Below, piece after piece: positions 53,079 to 62,422 of a DNA stretch of 64,000 nucleotides. Source of the DNA: Gluconacetobacter tumulicola (GTDB taxonomy: Bacteria; Pseudomonadota; Alphaproteobacteria; Acetobacterales; Acetobacteraceae); contig NZ_JABEQL010000001.1 in assembly GCF_014174215.1 (NCBI RefSeq), positions 1 to 64,000 of the forward strand, given 5' to 3'. The translations under genes and the position numbers were made by a program. Numbering within the stretch: the first letter of the stretch is position 1; every line of letters starts with the position of its first letter. The notes below the pieces were generated by a model, which was not told where the DNA came from, did no database searches, and saw only the letters and a program-made list of their open reading frames with translations.

Positions 53079-55919
53079 TCAGAACGGTTTCAGCAGGCGG
53101 TCCAGATATTCCAGTTCCTCGCGCGGGCGGGTGCGGTCGGAATCGCGGCGGCGTAGTTCCTGCTCGATCTCGCGGGCCCGCTCGCGCGATACGGCGTCGG
53201 GCACATGGGTGTCGGCATCCATGCCTTCCTTGCCCTCACCCGTCCGCCGGCCCAGCGGATCGCGATCACCCTTCTGGTCTTCCTGCGCGCTCTCCCCGGA
53301 TTCGTCGCCCTCGCCCGGCTTGCCGCCACCCGAACCGTTCGAGAAGCCCGGCAGGAAGCTGGCCATCCCACCGCCGCCCGATCCCTTCATGGCCTGACGC
53401 ATCTGCTGGTCGCCCTTCTGCAGATCGGCCAGAGCCTTGCGCTGTGCCGCTGCGGCCGCCGCATCGTCGCCACCGGCCAGGGCCGTGCGCGCGTTCTTGA
53501 TCGACTGCCCCGCATCGGCGAAACCGGACGGCGCATCCTTCCCCGTCAGCCCCTTGAATTCACGCCCCAGCTCGTCCAGCGCCCGCCCCAGCGCGTGCTG
53601 CACGGCCCGGTCGTCCCGTCGCGCCGTCTCGTCACCCGGTGCGTCCCCGCCATGCTGTTCCGGACCAGCCGACGACGGGCCATTCGCCCCCTCCTCTGAA
53701 GCGCTCCCCTCCGGCGGGGGCGGACCACCCGGCTGGCCGCCATGCCCCGACTGCTCGTCCTGCATGCCCGGCAACGGCCGCAGGCCAAGGCGCCGCATCA
53801 ATTCGGCCGCCGGCATCGTCGCCAGATCACCATCCGAATCCGGCGCCTCTTCCTCCTGCCGCGCGCGCCGCTCGGCTTCGGCCTTCTCGCGGGCGCGCTG
53901 CTCGCGGTCCAGGCGTGCCTGGCTGTGATCCAGCAACCCGGACTGGCGGCCAATCAGGTCCCGCAACGCCTCCTGCTGCTCGGCGGCCCGCTGGCGCGCC
54001 ATCATCTGGGCGGCCAGATTCGCCAGATCCTGCGGCGAGGCCGTGCGCATATGTTCCAGCATGTCTTCCATACGCTGCATCATCTGCATCGCATCGGCAG
54101 ACCGGCCGTTCTTCGCCGCATCCTGCATCTGCTGCATCATCTTCGACAGCGCCCGGTCCCCATCCTGGGTCATCCCGGGCAGATCCGGGATGGCGGTATG
54201 CGATTGCAGCGCCTGCTGGGCCAGCGCCTGCATCCGGCGGGAAATCGCCTGACGCAACGCCTCCATCCGCCGCTGCAATTCACTCTGCTCGGCGGGCGAC
54301 TGGCCCTGCGCGCCCAGTGCCCGCATGCGGTTCAACTGCGCGGTCACGGCATCCTGCGCCGCGCGCACATCCAGCGCCGCCTGCGCACCGGCCCGCCCGC
54401 CATGCCGGATATCCTCGATCTCCAGCGCCAGATACCAAAGCCGCGCCACTACCTGATCAAGCGCCGCCTGCGGCTCCACATCGGTGCTTTCCAGCATGTC
54501 GGCGGCCGATGCCAGGTTCAGCAACATGCCCTCATCGGCCTGGAACGGATCAGGCATCTCGCCCAGCGCCGCCAGATCGGCGGCACCATCGGCCGGTTCC
54601 TCCCGCCCCAGCGCCAGCCGGCGCCTGATGTCCAGCACCGCCTTTGCCACCGGGCTCGTGAACTTGCGCACGCCGAGACGGAACCGCGCCTCCGGGCTCG
54701 TACCCAGCTGCCCGCTGGTGCTGGTCGCCACCAGCCGGCCCACAACCTCCTCGCCGGCCCACGGATCGGCCGACAGATCGGGGGTGGCAACGCCGGTCGC
54801 ATCACGCGGCTGGCCATCAAGCGGGATCGGCACGCTCAATACCCGCGTGGCCGCAGCTCCCTTGCCCTGTTGCGCCAACCGCAGCTCGGCGTGCAACGAT
54901 GCGATGCCATAGGCCTGCTTCGCGGCATAAGGCAGCCGCGTGCGCCATTCGCCCGGCGGGGCGCCGGGCCGCGCACCCCACGCAATCGTCGGCGCCGCAT
55001 CGGGCAGAACCGTGACAGTCCAGTCGCTGAAGGTCCGCCCCCGCCCGCGCAGGGCCAGCGTCGCGCTGCCCAGCAGCCTGACCTCCGCCGACCAGCTTCC
55101 CGGCCCCAGCGCACGGAACCGGTCATCCGCCACCGCCGGCCCCGACGCCATCGCGGCCACACGCAAGTTCGGCCGCCCCCGCAGATCCGTCACGCTGACA
55201 CTCAGCACCGATCCCTGCGGCACCGTCGCCCGACCGGTGCGCTCATCCAGAAATACCGGCGCGCCGGGCGCATAGGCCGGCGGCGTGATCCAGGCCTGAA
55301 TATGCGGCCGCGCCGCACCCGGATCGTCCAGCCCCGGCCAGAAGGCAGCCGCCAGCCGTCCCGGCACCTCCGGCCCAGCCCAGCCCAACGCCGCCAGCAG
55401 CGCGACCGGAAGAACGATACCCAGACGCCACGGATCATGCGCCCCTGCCCACAGGCGCGGCCACCCGGCGCGCAGCCGCCCGATGGCCAGCCCCGTGCGC
55501 CACAGATGCGCAGCCCACAATCCCGCCTGCTCCGCCCCGCCAACCGCCGGATGGTCGGCCAGCGTCTGCAGCGGACGATGGGCAAGGCCGGACGCACGCT
55601 CGATCCGCCGGTCGATGTCGTCCGGCGTCGGGCCCGTCACCCGCCGCCCCCGCCAGACGATCCACCCCACACAGGCACCGGCCAGCATGACCAGAATCGC
55701 CCCGCGCGACAGATCGGACAGAGCCTGCGGCACCCCCAGCAGGCCCGCGATCACATAGGCAACCAACACCCCCAGCACCGGCAGCAGGACAGGCCGGATC
55801 GCCTCGATCCACAGGACGAGCCGCGCCCGATGCCGCGCCGCCGCCAGACGGACCGCAAATGGCACGATGGAAGCCGCCGGCCCCCCGTCGCCCCGCAGGG
55901 ATGTGGACCCGCCTGCCAT
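53079..55919 (-). CDS. TIGR02302/DUF4175 family large membrane protein
   Basis: The 946-residue protein has two N-terminal helices (LVLWIEAIRPVLLPVLGVLVAYVIAGLL; GAILVMLAGACVGWIVW), a beta-rich periplasmic-looking middle (about 190-400), and a long Gln/Met/Ala/Asp-rich coiled C-terminal half (about 500-850) ending KGDRDPLGRRTGEG...RRRDSDRTRPREELEYLDRLLKPF. This is the alphaproteobacterial family found next to lysA. Function unknown; it is likely an envelope protein. It begins 7 nt after lysA. Confidence 0.85.
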   Translation of the reverse strand: MAGGSTSLRGDGGPAASIVPFAVRLAAARHRARLVLWIEAIRPVLLPVLGVLVAYVIAGLLGVPQALSDLSRGAILVMLAGACVGWIVWRGRRVTGPTPDDIDRRIERASGLAHRPLQTLADHPAVGGAEQAGLWAAHLWRTGLAIGRLRAGWPRLWAGAHDPWRLGIVLPVALLAALGWAGPEVPGRLAAAFWPGLDDPGAARPHIQAWITPPAYAPGAPVFLDERTGRATVPQGSVLSVSVTDLRGRPNLRVAAMASGPAVADDRFRALGPGSWSAEVRLLGSATLALRGRGRTFSDWTVTVLPDAAPTIAWGARPGAPPGEWRTRLPYAAKQAYGIASLHAELRLAQQGKGAAATRVLSVPIPLDGQPRDATGVATPDLSADPWAGEEVVGRLVATSTSGQLGTSPEARFRLGVRKFTSPVAKAVLDIRRRLALGREEPADGAADLAALGEMPDPFQADEGMLLNLASAADMLESTDVEPQAALDQVVARLWYLALEIEDIRHGGRAGAQAALDVRAAQDAVTAQLNRMRALGAQGQSPAEQSELQRRMEALRQAISRRMQALAQQALQSHTAIPDLPGMTQDGDRALSKMMQQMQDAAKNGRSADAMQMMQRMEDMLEHMRTASPQDLANLAAQMMARQRAAEQQEALRDLIGRQSGLLDHSQARLDREQRAREKAEAERRARQEEEAPDSDGDLATMPAAELMRRLGLRPLPGMQDEQSGHGGQPGGPPPPEGSASEEGANGPSSAGPEQHGGDAPGDETARRDDRAVQHALGRALDELGREFKGLTGKDAPSGFADAGQSIKNARTALAGGDDAAAAAAQRKALADLQKGDQQMRQAMKGSGGGGMASFLPGFSNGSGGGKPGEGDESGESAQEDQKGDRDPLGRRTGEGKEGMDADTHVPDAVSRERAREIEQELRRRDSDRTRPREELEYLDRLLKPF

Positions 55920-55926
55920 GCCGGGC

Positions 55927-57285
55927 TCAGCCGCCCGCCGGAACGGGCGTCACCCAGTCGGGAATCCGGTCCGCCGCCCACAGGCTCTCGACCGGCTGGC
56001 GTTCGCGAATCACCGACCACCGCCCGCCATCGACCAGCACCTGCGCCGCCAATGGCCGGCCGTTATAGGTGGAGCTCATGACCGCGCCATACGCCCCGGT
56101 ATCCAGCAGCGCGACCCGCGCCCCTTCTTCCAGACGCGGCAGAACCCGGCCATCCGCAAAGGAATCCGCACTTTCGCAAACCGGCCCGACCACATTCACT
56201 GCCTCCACGGGCCGCGTCGCATCGCGGGCCGAAACCGGCAGAATGCCATGCCAGGCCTCATAGAGGCTGGGCCGCATCAGATCGTTCATCGCCGCATCCA
56301 GGATCAGGAAGGACGGCAACCCGTCCTCGCCCGCCTTGCGCAGGATCACCCGCGACAGCAGCAGCCCGGCCGGCCCCGCCAGCCAGCGCCCCGGCTCGAT
56401 GGCCAGCCGCACGTCCAGATCGCCGAGCTCGGCGCGGATCGCGCCGGCCAATGCTTCCGGCGCCCCTTCGGCCTCATCGCGATAACAGATGCCCAGGCCC
56501 CCGCCACAATCCACCAGGCTGACCGGCAGGCCGCGCGCCCGCACCGTGCGCACCAGCTCCGCCACCCGGGCAAACGCGGCCCGATAGGGCGCCATCGCGA
56601 CGATCTGGCTGCCGATATGCACCGAGAATCCCAGCGGCTTCAGCCCCGGCAACCCCGCCGCCCGTTCGTACAGCGCGGCGGCACGGGCATAGGCGATGCC
56701 GAACTTGTTGGTCGACAGGCCGGTGGTGATCTTTTCATGCGTGCCGGCATCCACGTCCGGATTCACCCGCAGCGTGATCGGCGCCACCCGGCCCGACGAC
56801 GCGGCGACGTCGGAGAGAATGTCCAGCTCCTCGGCACTCTCGACCGCGATGTGGCCAATCCCCTCGACCAGGGCCAGCGCCATTTCCTCGCGCGTCTTGC
56901 CGACACCCGAAAAGACGATCCGCGCCGCCGGCACCCCGGCCGCGCGGGCCCGGCGCAGTTCGCCGCCACTGACCACGTCGGCCCCGGCCCCCTCCGCCGC
57001 CAGAATGCGCAGCACGGCCAGATGATCGTTCGCCTTCACCGCGAAATGGATCGACGGCGCCAGCCCCGCACCGCGCATCGCATTCTCCAGCAGGCGATAG
57101 CGCGCCCGCAGGGTGCCCGCCCCCATGACCCAGGTCGGCGTGCCGATCGCATCGGCGATCGCGTTCAGCGGCACGTCCTCCAGCACCAGGCCGTCAAGGG
57201 CGTGCATCAACAGATGCGGTCGCGCGGCCAGAAGGTCGGCGACGGTCGGGTCCTGCTCGGCAGGCGAAGAGGGGCAATCCAGCAT
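55927..57285 (-). CDS. lysA: Diaminopimelate decarboxylase
   Basis: The protein has 452 residues from the ATG at 57285. PLP Lys is in HFAVKANDH (K84), HIGSQI binds PLP, the Gly-rich VDCGGGLGI follows, and PVCESAD carries the active Cys. It decarboxylates meso-DAP to lysine. It is the first gene of the lysA-TIGR02302 pair. Confidence 0.96.
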   Translation of the reverse strand: MLDCPSSPAEQDPTVADLLAARPHLLMHALDGLVLEDVPLNAIADAIGTPTWVMGAGTLRARYRLLENAMRGAGLAPSIHFAVKANDHLAVLRILAAEGAGADVVSGGELRRARAAGVPAARIVFSGVGKTREEMALALVEGIGHIAVESAEELDILSDVAASSGRVAPITLRVNPDVDAGTHEKITTGLSTNKFGIAYARAAALYERAAGLPGLKPLGFSVHIGSQIVAMAPYRAAFARVAELVRTVRARGLPVSLVDCGGGLGICYRDEAEGAPEALAGAIRAELGDLDVRLAIEPGRWLAGPAGLLLSRVILRKAGEDGLPSFLILDAAMNDLMRPSLYEAWHGILPVSARDATRPVEAVNVVGPVCESADSFADGRVLPRLEEGARVALLDTGAYGAVMSSTYNGRPLAAQVLVDGGRWSVIRERQPVESLWAADRIPDWVTPVPAGG

Positions 57286-57403
57286 GCACCGAGAATACCG
57301 GGACGGCGCCCCGGTTCCAAGCGCCACAGGCCCCCGATGCTGTTCTTTCGCCATACGATCCGATAGAGCATTCATGAGGCTGGACAAACCCGGGGAGGCC
57401 GCC

Positions 57404-57808
57404 ATGTCCGACGACAAGCTGATCGACGCCGCGATCGCCGTTCGCAACAACGCCTACGCCCCCTATTCGCGCTTTCTGGTCGGCGCCGCGCTGCACGACG
57501 CCGACGGGCGCCTCTTCGTCGGCTGCAATACCGAGAACGCCGCCTACCCCCAAGGCATCTGCGCCGAAGGCGGAGCCATCTCGGCCATGGTGGCGGCCGG
57601 CGGCCGCCGCATCACCGACCTGGTCATCTGCGGCGGGGGCGACCGCGCCTGCGCGCCCTGCGGCGGCTGCCGCCAGAAAATCCGCGAATTCGGCACCCCG
57701 GACCTGAGAATCCGCATGGTCGGGCCGGAAGGCGACATCCTGCTGGTCCGCACGCTGGCCGACCTGCTCCCCGACGCCTTCGGCCCCGAGGATCTCGACG
57801 CCGCCTGA
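57404..57808 (+). CDS. cdd: Cytidine deaminase
   Basis: The protein has 134 residues from the ATG at 57404 with GGGGAGG upstream. NAYAPYSRFLVGAAL, the zinc site GICAEGGAISAM (Cys, Glu) and PCGGCRQ match the homotetrameric CDA family. It deaminates cytidine and deoxycytidine. Confidence 0.93.
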   Translation: MSDDKLIDAAIAVRNNAYAPYSRFLVGAALHDADGRLFVGCNTENAAYPQGICAEGGAISAMVAAGGRRITDLVICGGGDRACAPCGGCRQKIREFGTPDLRIRMVGPEGDILLVRTLADLLPDAFGPEDLDAA

Positions 57809-57843
57809 ACCGGCCAAAGCCCGCCAGGTCGGCGCCTGCCCGA

Positions 57844-59142
57844 TCAGAGCCGACGATCGGCCCTTCTCTCCCCTGCGATATCGGCCGAGGCCGCCAGCCC
57901 CCAGCCGACCATCAGGAAGATCCAGCCCGCCGTCCGTACGGTAAACAACGCGCTGCTCGAGGCCAGCGGCCACAGCATCACGCAGCATGCCACGCACAGC
58001 ATCGCCTGCTGCGGCGCCTGTGCTGGCGACAGGACACGGATCATCCGCCACAGCCAGCACGCCACCATCGCCAGGAAACAGGCCAGCCCAGCCCACCCCG
58101 CCGTCGTGGCAACCTCCAGATAGATATTGTGCGGATGGATGTTGCACCCCAGCGCAACATCGCGGGTCGGAAACGTATGGCCGAACAGCACAAGGTCACG
58201 GACATAGGCCGGGTCGGCGCACGCCCCCCTGAACCCATCCACGCCCAATCCCAGCCATGGATGCCGGGCCAGCATGACCCCGGCGCGGATATAGATCTGC
58301 CCATAGGGACTGTCGGAAAAATGCCGCATCTGGTCCATGAAATGCACCACGAGCTTGGCATAGGCAGGCGGCGACAGCACGGGCAGCAATGCTAGCCCCC
58401 CGGCCCCGACCAGCCCGGCAGCCAGGACCGGCCAGCGCAGCCGGCGGATCAGCACGGCCATGACGGCCAGCCCAAGGCCGAATAGCAGCGCGGGCATGCG
58501 CTGGCCGATCAGGATCATCGTCAGCGTCAGGAACATGATCAGGCCGATCCCCGCCAGCCGCGCGCGCCAGACCGGCGCTTCCAGCCAGCGCGTGGCGAAC
58601 ACCATCAGCCCCGGAAAGACGACCATCAGCAGGGCCGCCCCCGCGCGGGGCTTGTAGAACGGCCCGGTCAGCGCGCCATCCACCCAGCGCGGATAGCCCC
58701 ACAGATTGGTCCCCAGCAGATATTGCTGCCAGCATTCCACGACCAGCCACAGGGCCGCCAGCGTCACCGATACGCCCAGCCAGCGTCGCGCGTCACCATC
58801 GCGCAGCACCCAGCGTTCCAGCGCCATGCAGAACAGGAAGAACCGCCCCAGCACGACCGCCTCGGCAACCGCATGGCCGGTGCCATGCATCACCGACGAC
58901 AGGATGGCCAGCACCCAGAATGCCAGGGCAAACACCGGCCATCCGCGCCACCAGCCACGATCGCGGGCGCGCAGGCAGTGCAGAAGAAACAACACCGCGA
59001 TACAGGACATGAATCCGTCGCTGATCGCCCGCCCCCGTAACTGAAAGAACGGCAGCGTCATGGTCATCGCCAGAGCGATCCCCCGTATCACACCATCGCG
59101 CACGCCCCAGCGCCCGCTTACCTTTTCAACCATCATCCACAT
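57844..59142 (-). CDS. O-antigen ligase family membrane protein
   Basis: The protein has 432 residues from the ATG at 59142. About 10-12 transmembrane segments and a large periplasmic loop carry HPWLGLGVDGF and the ligase/polymerase His block IHPHNIYLEVATTAGWAGL, typical of Wzy_C (WaaL-like) proteins. It may attach polysaccharide to lipid A core or polymerise it. It is next to a 2OG-oxygenase-like gene but separated by repeat copy 5. Confidence 0.82.
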   Translation of the reverse strand: MWMMVEKVSGRWGVRDGVIRGIALAMTMTLPFFQLRGRAISDGFMSCIAVLFLLHCLRARDRGWWRGWPVFALAFWVLAILSSVMHGTGHAVAEAVVLGRFFLFCMALERWVLRDGDARRWLGVSVTLAALWLVVECWQQYLLGTNLWGYPRWVDGALTGPFYKPRAGAALLMVVFPGLMVFATRWLEAPVWRARLAGIGLIMFLTLTMILIGQRMPALLFGLGLAVMAVLIRRLRWPVLAAGLVGAGGLALLPVLSPPAYAKLVVHFMDQMRHFSDSPYGQIYIRAGVMLARHPWLGLGVDGFRGACADPAYVRDLVLFGHTFPTRDVALGCNIHPHNIYLEVATTAGWAGLACFLAMVACWLWRMIRVLSPAQAPQQAMLCVACCVMLWPLASSSALFTVRTAGWIFLMVGWGLAASADIAGERRADRRL

Positions 59143-59225
59143 ATAACGCCGCTTGCCAGTCCAGGCTTCCCCATACAGGCGTGGGCGCATTCCTGGCGAT
59201 CAGACTCTCCGGCACGAATTGTTTC

Positions 59226-59345
59226 AGAGCCTGACCGAAAATGCACCTGGGCGGCGATCCAGCGCGCGTTTCCTGCGCTTCGGTGTTCATGGCCGGCAGG
59301 CCGCGCCGCTCCGATGCTCAAAAACACACGCCGGGCGCAGCCCTG
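59226..59345. repeat. Dispersed inverted-repeat element, copy 5 (right arm missing)
   Basis: The left arm (59226-59243) is almost identical to the left arm of copy 1. The core (GCGCGCGTTTCCTGCGCTTCGG, GCCGCTCCGATGCTC and ACACACGCCGG) matches copies 1, 2 and 4. The expected complementary right arm is absent before the oxygenase-like stop at 59356, so this copy is truncated. Confidence 0.7.
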
Positions 59346-59355
59346 CCGGCCGTTC

Positions 59356-60207
59356 TCAATCGACCGGCGCCTCGCGACTGGTCAGGCGGCGTACCCCACT
59401 ATCGGCATGAGGATTGGCATAATGGAACAAGGCGGTGGCACGGATCTGGTCGCGATCGCAGGGTTCGTTCGCATGCACCGACCGGTATCCCCAGAAGAAA
59501 TAGACATTCCCCGGCTTCATGCGAACCCGGGTGAACCGCAGACGGCCGGATGTGACACCCCGTCTCAGGACGATCTGCGTCAGGCGGTTATCCAACAGGA
59601 CCTTGTCGAGCAGATTGGCCAGATAGGTCTTTCTGATACCGCGCAGGTTGGGAAACATGATCAGGTCGCCCGCCTTGCCCACCGACGGCATCAGGATCGG
59701 CACCAATGCGGTAATGACGTACGAATCGTAATGGAAGAAATAGGCGTGCTTCTCACCGGTTTTGCCCGAGAGACCGCGCAGAACCTGGTAGAACGGCACA
59801 TCCGGACCCACTCGGCCTGTTCCCATCCGGTAGATCGTCCGGCAGGCACGGTTGAATTCCGGCGACAGGGACAACGCCTCCAGCATGGTGCCGCTGACGG
59901 CGCCCCGGCCCGTGAGAGCCACATATTCGCCGCCCACACCGGCAATCTTCCCGGCAACGAAATCCTGCAGGGCCGCCAGACGCGCGGGGTCGATACTGTC
60001 GTAAGCCACACCAAAACCGTTCCGGTGCATGTCCCCGACAATGCGCGCCAGCACGCTGTCCGGCAAATCGGGAAAGACCGGCTCGGACAGCGTCTCCCCG
60101 CCCCCGGCTGGTGCCGTTTCGGAGGGCGATAGTTCGATATCTCCCATTTCGAAAGCAACAGTCGCAGTCTCATCCCGGCTGATAGCCGCTGCCTCATCGC
60201 TGTTCAT
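59356..60207 (-). CDS. 2-oxoglutarate/Fe(II) dioxygenase-like protein
   Basis: The protein has 283 residues from the ATG at 60207 with GGGGA upstream. It contains YFFHYDSYVITALVPIL (an HxD pair), GDLIMFPN, and KPGNVYFFWGYRSVHANEPCDRDQIRATALFHYANPH with a distal His and an Arg ten residues later. This is the HxD...H...R pattern of 2OG oxygenases. Confidence is moderate because overall similarity is not recognised. The first 40 residues are acidic and likely disordered. Adjacent to an O-antigen ligase, it may modify an envelope component. Confidence 0.5.
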   Translation of the reverse strand: MNSDEAAAISRDETATVAFEMGDIELSPSETAPAGGGETLSEPVFPDLPDSVLARIVGDMHRNGFGVAYDSIDPARLAALQDFVAGKIAGVGGEYVALTGRGAVSGTMLEALSLSPEFNRACRTIYRMGTGRVGPDVPFYQVLRGLSGKTGEKHAYFFHYDSYVITALVPILMPSVGKAGDLIMFPNLRGIRKTYLANLLDKVLLDNRLTQIVLRRGVTSGRLRFTRVRMKPGNVYFFWGYRSVHANEPCDRDQIRATALFHYANPHADSGVRRLTSREAPVD

Positions 60208-61281
60208 TGTTTCATCCCCGGAAGGCGGAGACGATGAACGATATGAAATAATCCCGGTTTCAGGGAAACGATCCGTATCGGCACGGCACCAGCCGGATTC
60301 GGCCAGCGGACATGACGGACCACCATCGCAGGAAAATCGTCCAGACCATTCCAGATAAAGAATACAGCCTCTCGCAACCTGTCCCGCAGCCCAGGCCGCA
60401 CGCTCATATTCCGCCGCCAATCTCACAATATTGTGAAAATAGACACCAACGACCGAGCCCACCGGACACCTGGCCAGTCGCAGCAAGCAGAAAGGCAACG
60501 CTTCTCCCGTCTGAGACGATGAACCCGTCGAAACGTTAGCGCCCGGGAGGCAAGAGCGGCCGAACCGCATCCTGTCATGACGTCGATGCAACACCCTGAA
60601 TTCCAAGCATTGCAACGCTTTATCAGGTCGATACCTGAACTGGCATGGCTCTCCCTTGTCGAATCGGCACCAATATTGGATGGAGGCATCGCCTCACGGC
60701 AGAGACAGGCTCGGACCTTGTCCATGTAACCGCCTGAACAGAGCCCGCTCTCACCGGTTCCGGCGCATGTCCCATGCCCAGCTTCCAGATTATGTTCCGA
60801 TATATGAAGACATTTTCATGTCCTTTTCTCTATCCTTTCGCCCGTGACAAGCGATGCCGCAATAGAACAACAGTCCGGCGCAGCAGAACGTCAGGCAGGC
60901 AGTTCGGCATTCCATCATAGCAGGCATCAGACAGAGACCCGAAGACGCTCACCAACGCAATGCACCTGATGCGGGAGTGGCCCCTGCCGGAATTCCCCTC
61001 GGACCCGGTGCGCCGACAGAGATCTGCAGAAGACAATCGTGCCGGGCTTCGCGTTCGACAGGATCTACTGGCCAGAAGTGGAGCAGGATATCTTCGACCG
61101 CGCCCGCCTCGCTCTCGAACAGGAGGGGAATGCCTCGGGAGGCATCGCTGCCTCAAATCCGCACAATGATCATGATGGAACAGGCCGTGCATGACATCGT
61201 CGCCGGACGGGAAATCCCGTAACGCGTCTCGACGCAGAGGCGCACGGCGCCTCTCGCCCAGGAGCCTGATAAATCATATTT
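60208..61281. other. 1.07-kb stretch with no intact gene
   Basis: The minus-strand frame upstream of the oxygenase-like start is open to 60615 but unlike protein. At 61023-61222 on the plus strand a protein-like run (TIVPGFAFDRIYWPEVEQ) ends in one frame, and a neighbouring frame continues PQIRTMIMMEQAVHDIVAGRE to a stop. This suggests a frameshifted relic. No tRNA, repeat copy or operator is evident. Confidence 0.4.
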
Positions 61282-61320
61282 TTGGAAGTGTTGGCGGAGG
61301 GGATGTCCGCCGCAAAAACA

Positions 61321-61369
61321 AATCAACATATTGATTTATTAAGTTTTATCTCATGGGAGATAAAACTTA
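61321..61369. repeat. AT-rich palindrome cluster
   Basis: A 6-bp inverted repeat (AATCAA/TTGATT, 61321-61336) is followed by a perfect 13-bp stem with a 4-nt loop (arms 61340-61352 and 61357-61369; TAAGTTTTATCTC). A GC hairpin (GGCGGA/TCCGCC, 61294-61312) lies just before. It sits downstream of the AbiE toxin gene stop and could be its terminator or a regulatory site. Confidence 0.6.
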
Positions 61370-61495
61370 TCCCACACAAAAACCCACATAATATCGTCGC
61401 TTGCGTCATTCTGGGAGGTCCAGAAGGCACAGGGCCACCCGCTTCTACCGCATCTTCATTGTCAGGCAACGCGGATTCTGACGGGCGATTCGTGC

Positions 61496-62422
61496 TCATG
61501 AAAAGAGCACCCACTCCAATGCGTCGGCCAGTTCAATCCGTTTGGTATCGGACAGCTTGGCAAGATTGCGCTGTTTCCACATGACGGCAGGCAGATGCTG
61601 CGCCTCCGGTATCCCGAGTAGTTCCCAATCCGGTTCGCCTCGCTTGAAGCTGACGAGGAAGCGCCGGTGCTCGTCCGGCATGGCGGCAACCATCTCGGCG
61701 ATAATCGCTTCCCGCGCGTTTTCCAGTTCCGTGAGAGTGACGGGCTCTTCCGTCATTCCGACAAAGCCCCGCTCGAATTCCTCGCGCAGCGGTTTGCGGG
61801 TCGGGGCAAGAACTTCAGCCATCGGGCGGTTATGGCTGATGAGATAAACCAGAAAGGCTCGACGCAACGCATCGTCGACTCCCTCGTTTGCCAGCAGGCC
61901 GCGCACGTCGAAAAGGTCGCGGGGATGCTGGCGGTCGAATGCAGCTACGATCTTGCCCGCATAAAGGTCGGCGAAAGATACGACTTGCATCTCGGCAAAC
62001 CCGAAGGCATCTTCGACAGCAGGCACCACGCTTGTCACAGTCGGATCATAGACGGTGCCTCGTAGCACCGGCGTTACCTCTATCTTGATCTGTACACCGC
62101 CGACCCGAACGACCAGCTTCGTCATGGTGTTCTCATCGGCCGAACGTAAGGCATTGACCCTCACACCGGGTATGCCCTGTTCGATCCGCTCCTTGATCCT
62201 GAGCATTGCGGCGTCAATCGCAGACAGCGATGCGGGCCGCCCCTCAACCGGCAGATAAGTCAGGTCGATGTCCACGGAAAGGCGTGGCATGTCGCGCACG
62301 AACAGGTTGATCGCAGTGCCACCCTTTAGCGCGAAAATCCGTTCCTCCGCGACGAAAGGAACAACCCGCATCAAGAGAGCCACCTGCTGCTGATATGTGT
62401 CGAGGAAAGCCATGAGCTTCAC
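61496..62422 (-). CDS. AbiEii/AbiGii-type nucleotidyltransferase toxin
   Basis: The protein has 308 residues, and a GTG start overlaps the upstream antitoxin stop (GTGA). The nucleotidyltransferase core is ALKGGTAINLF followed by RLSVDIDLTYL (D51, D53), and DLYAGKIVAAFDRQHPRDLFDVRGLL is the third conserved block. AbiEii toxins act on tRNA or other RNA acceptors and protect from phage. Size is typical and motifs are intact. Confidence 0.9.
   Translation of the reverse strand: MKLMAFLDTYQQQVALLMRVVPFVAEERIFALKGGTAINLFVRDMPRLSVDIDLTYLPVEGRPASLSAIDAAMLRIKERIEQGIPGVRVNALRSADENTMTKLVVRVGGVQIKIEVTPVLRGTVYDPTVTSVVPAVEDAFGFAEMQVVSFADLYAGKIVAAFDRQHPRDLFDVRGLLANEGVDDALRRAFLVYLISHNRPMAEVLAPTRKPLREEFERGFVGMTEEPVTLTELENAREAIIAEMVAAMPDEHRRFLVSFKRGEPDWELLGIPEAQHLPAVMWKQRNLAKLSDTKRIELADALEWVLFS

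Noticed and set aside
53742-56081. 779-codon plus-strand open frame opposite the TIGR02302 gene
   Set aside because: Composition is Arg/Pro/His/Gln-rich and it covers the antisense of a well-supported membrane protein gene and the end of lysA.
60830-61192. 120-codon minus-strand frame
   Set aside because: Cys/Arg/Leu-rich random-looking translation without a ribosome site; not supported as a gene.
61291-61312. tRNA-Ser-like 3' end or attachment site (TTGGCGGAGGGGATG)
   Set aside because: Only a short resemblance to an acceptor end; no T-arm sequence or rest of a tRNA is present, and no direct-repeat partner was seen in the window.
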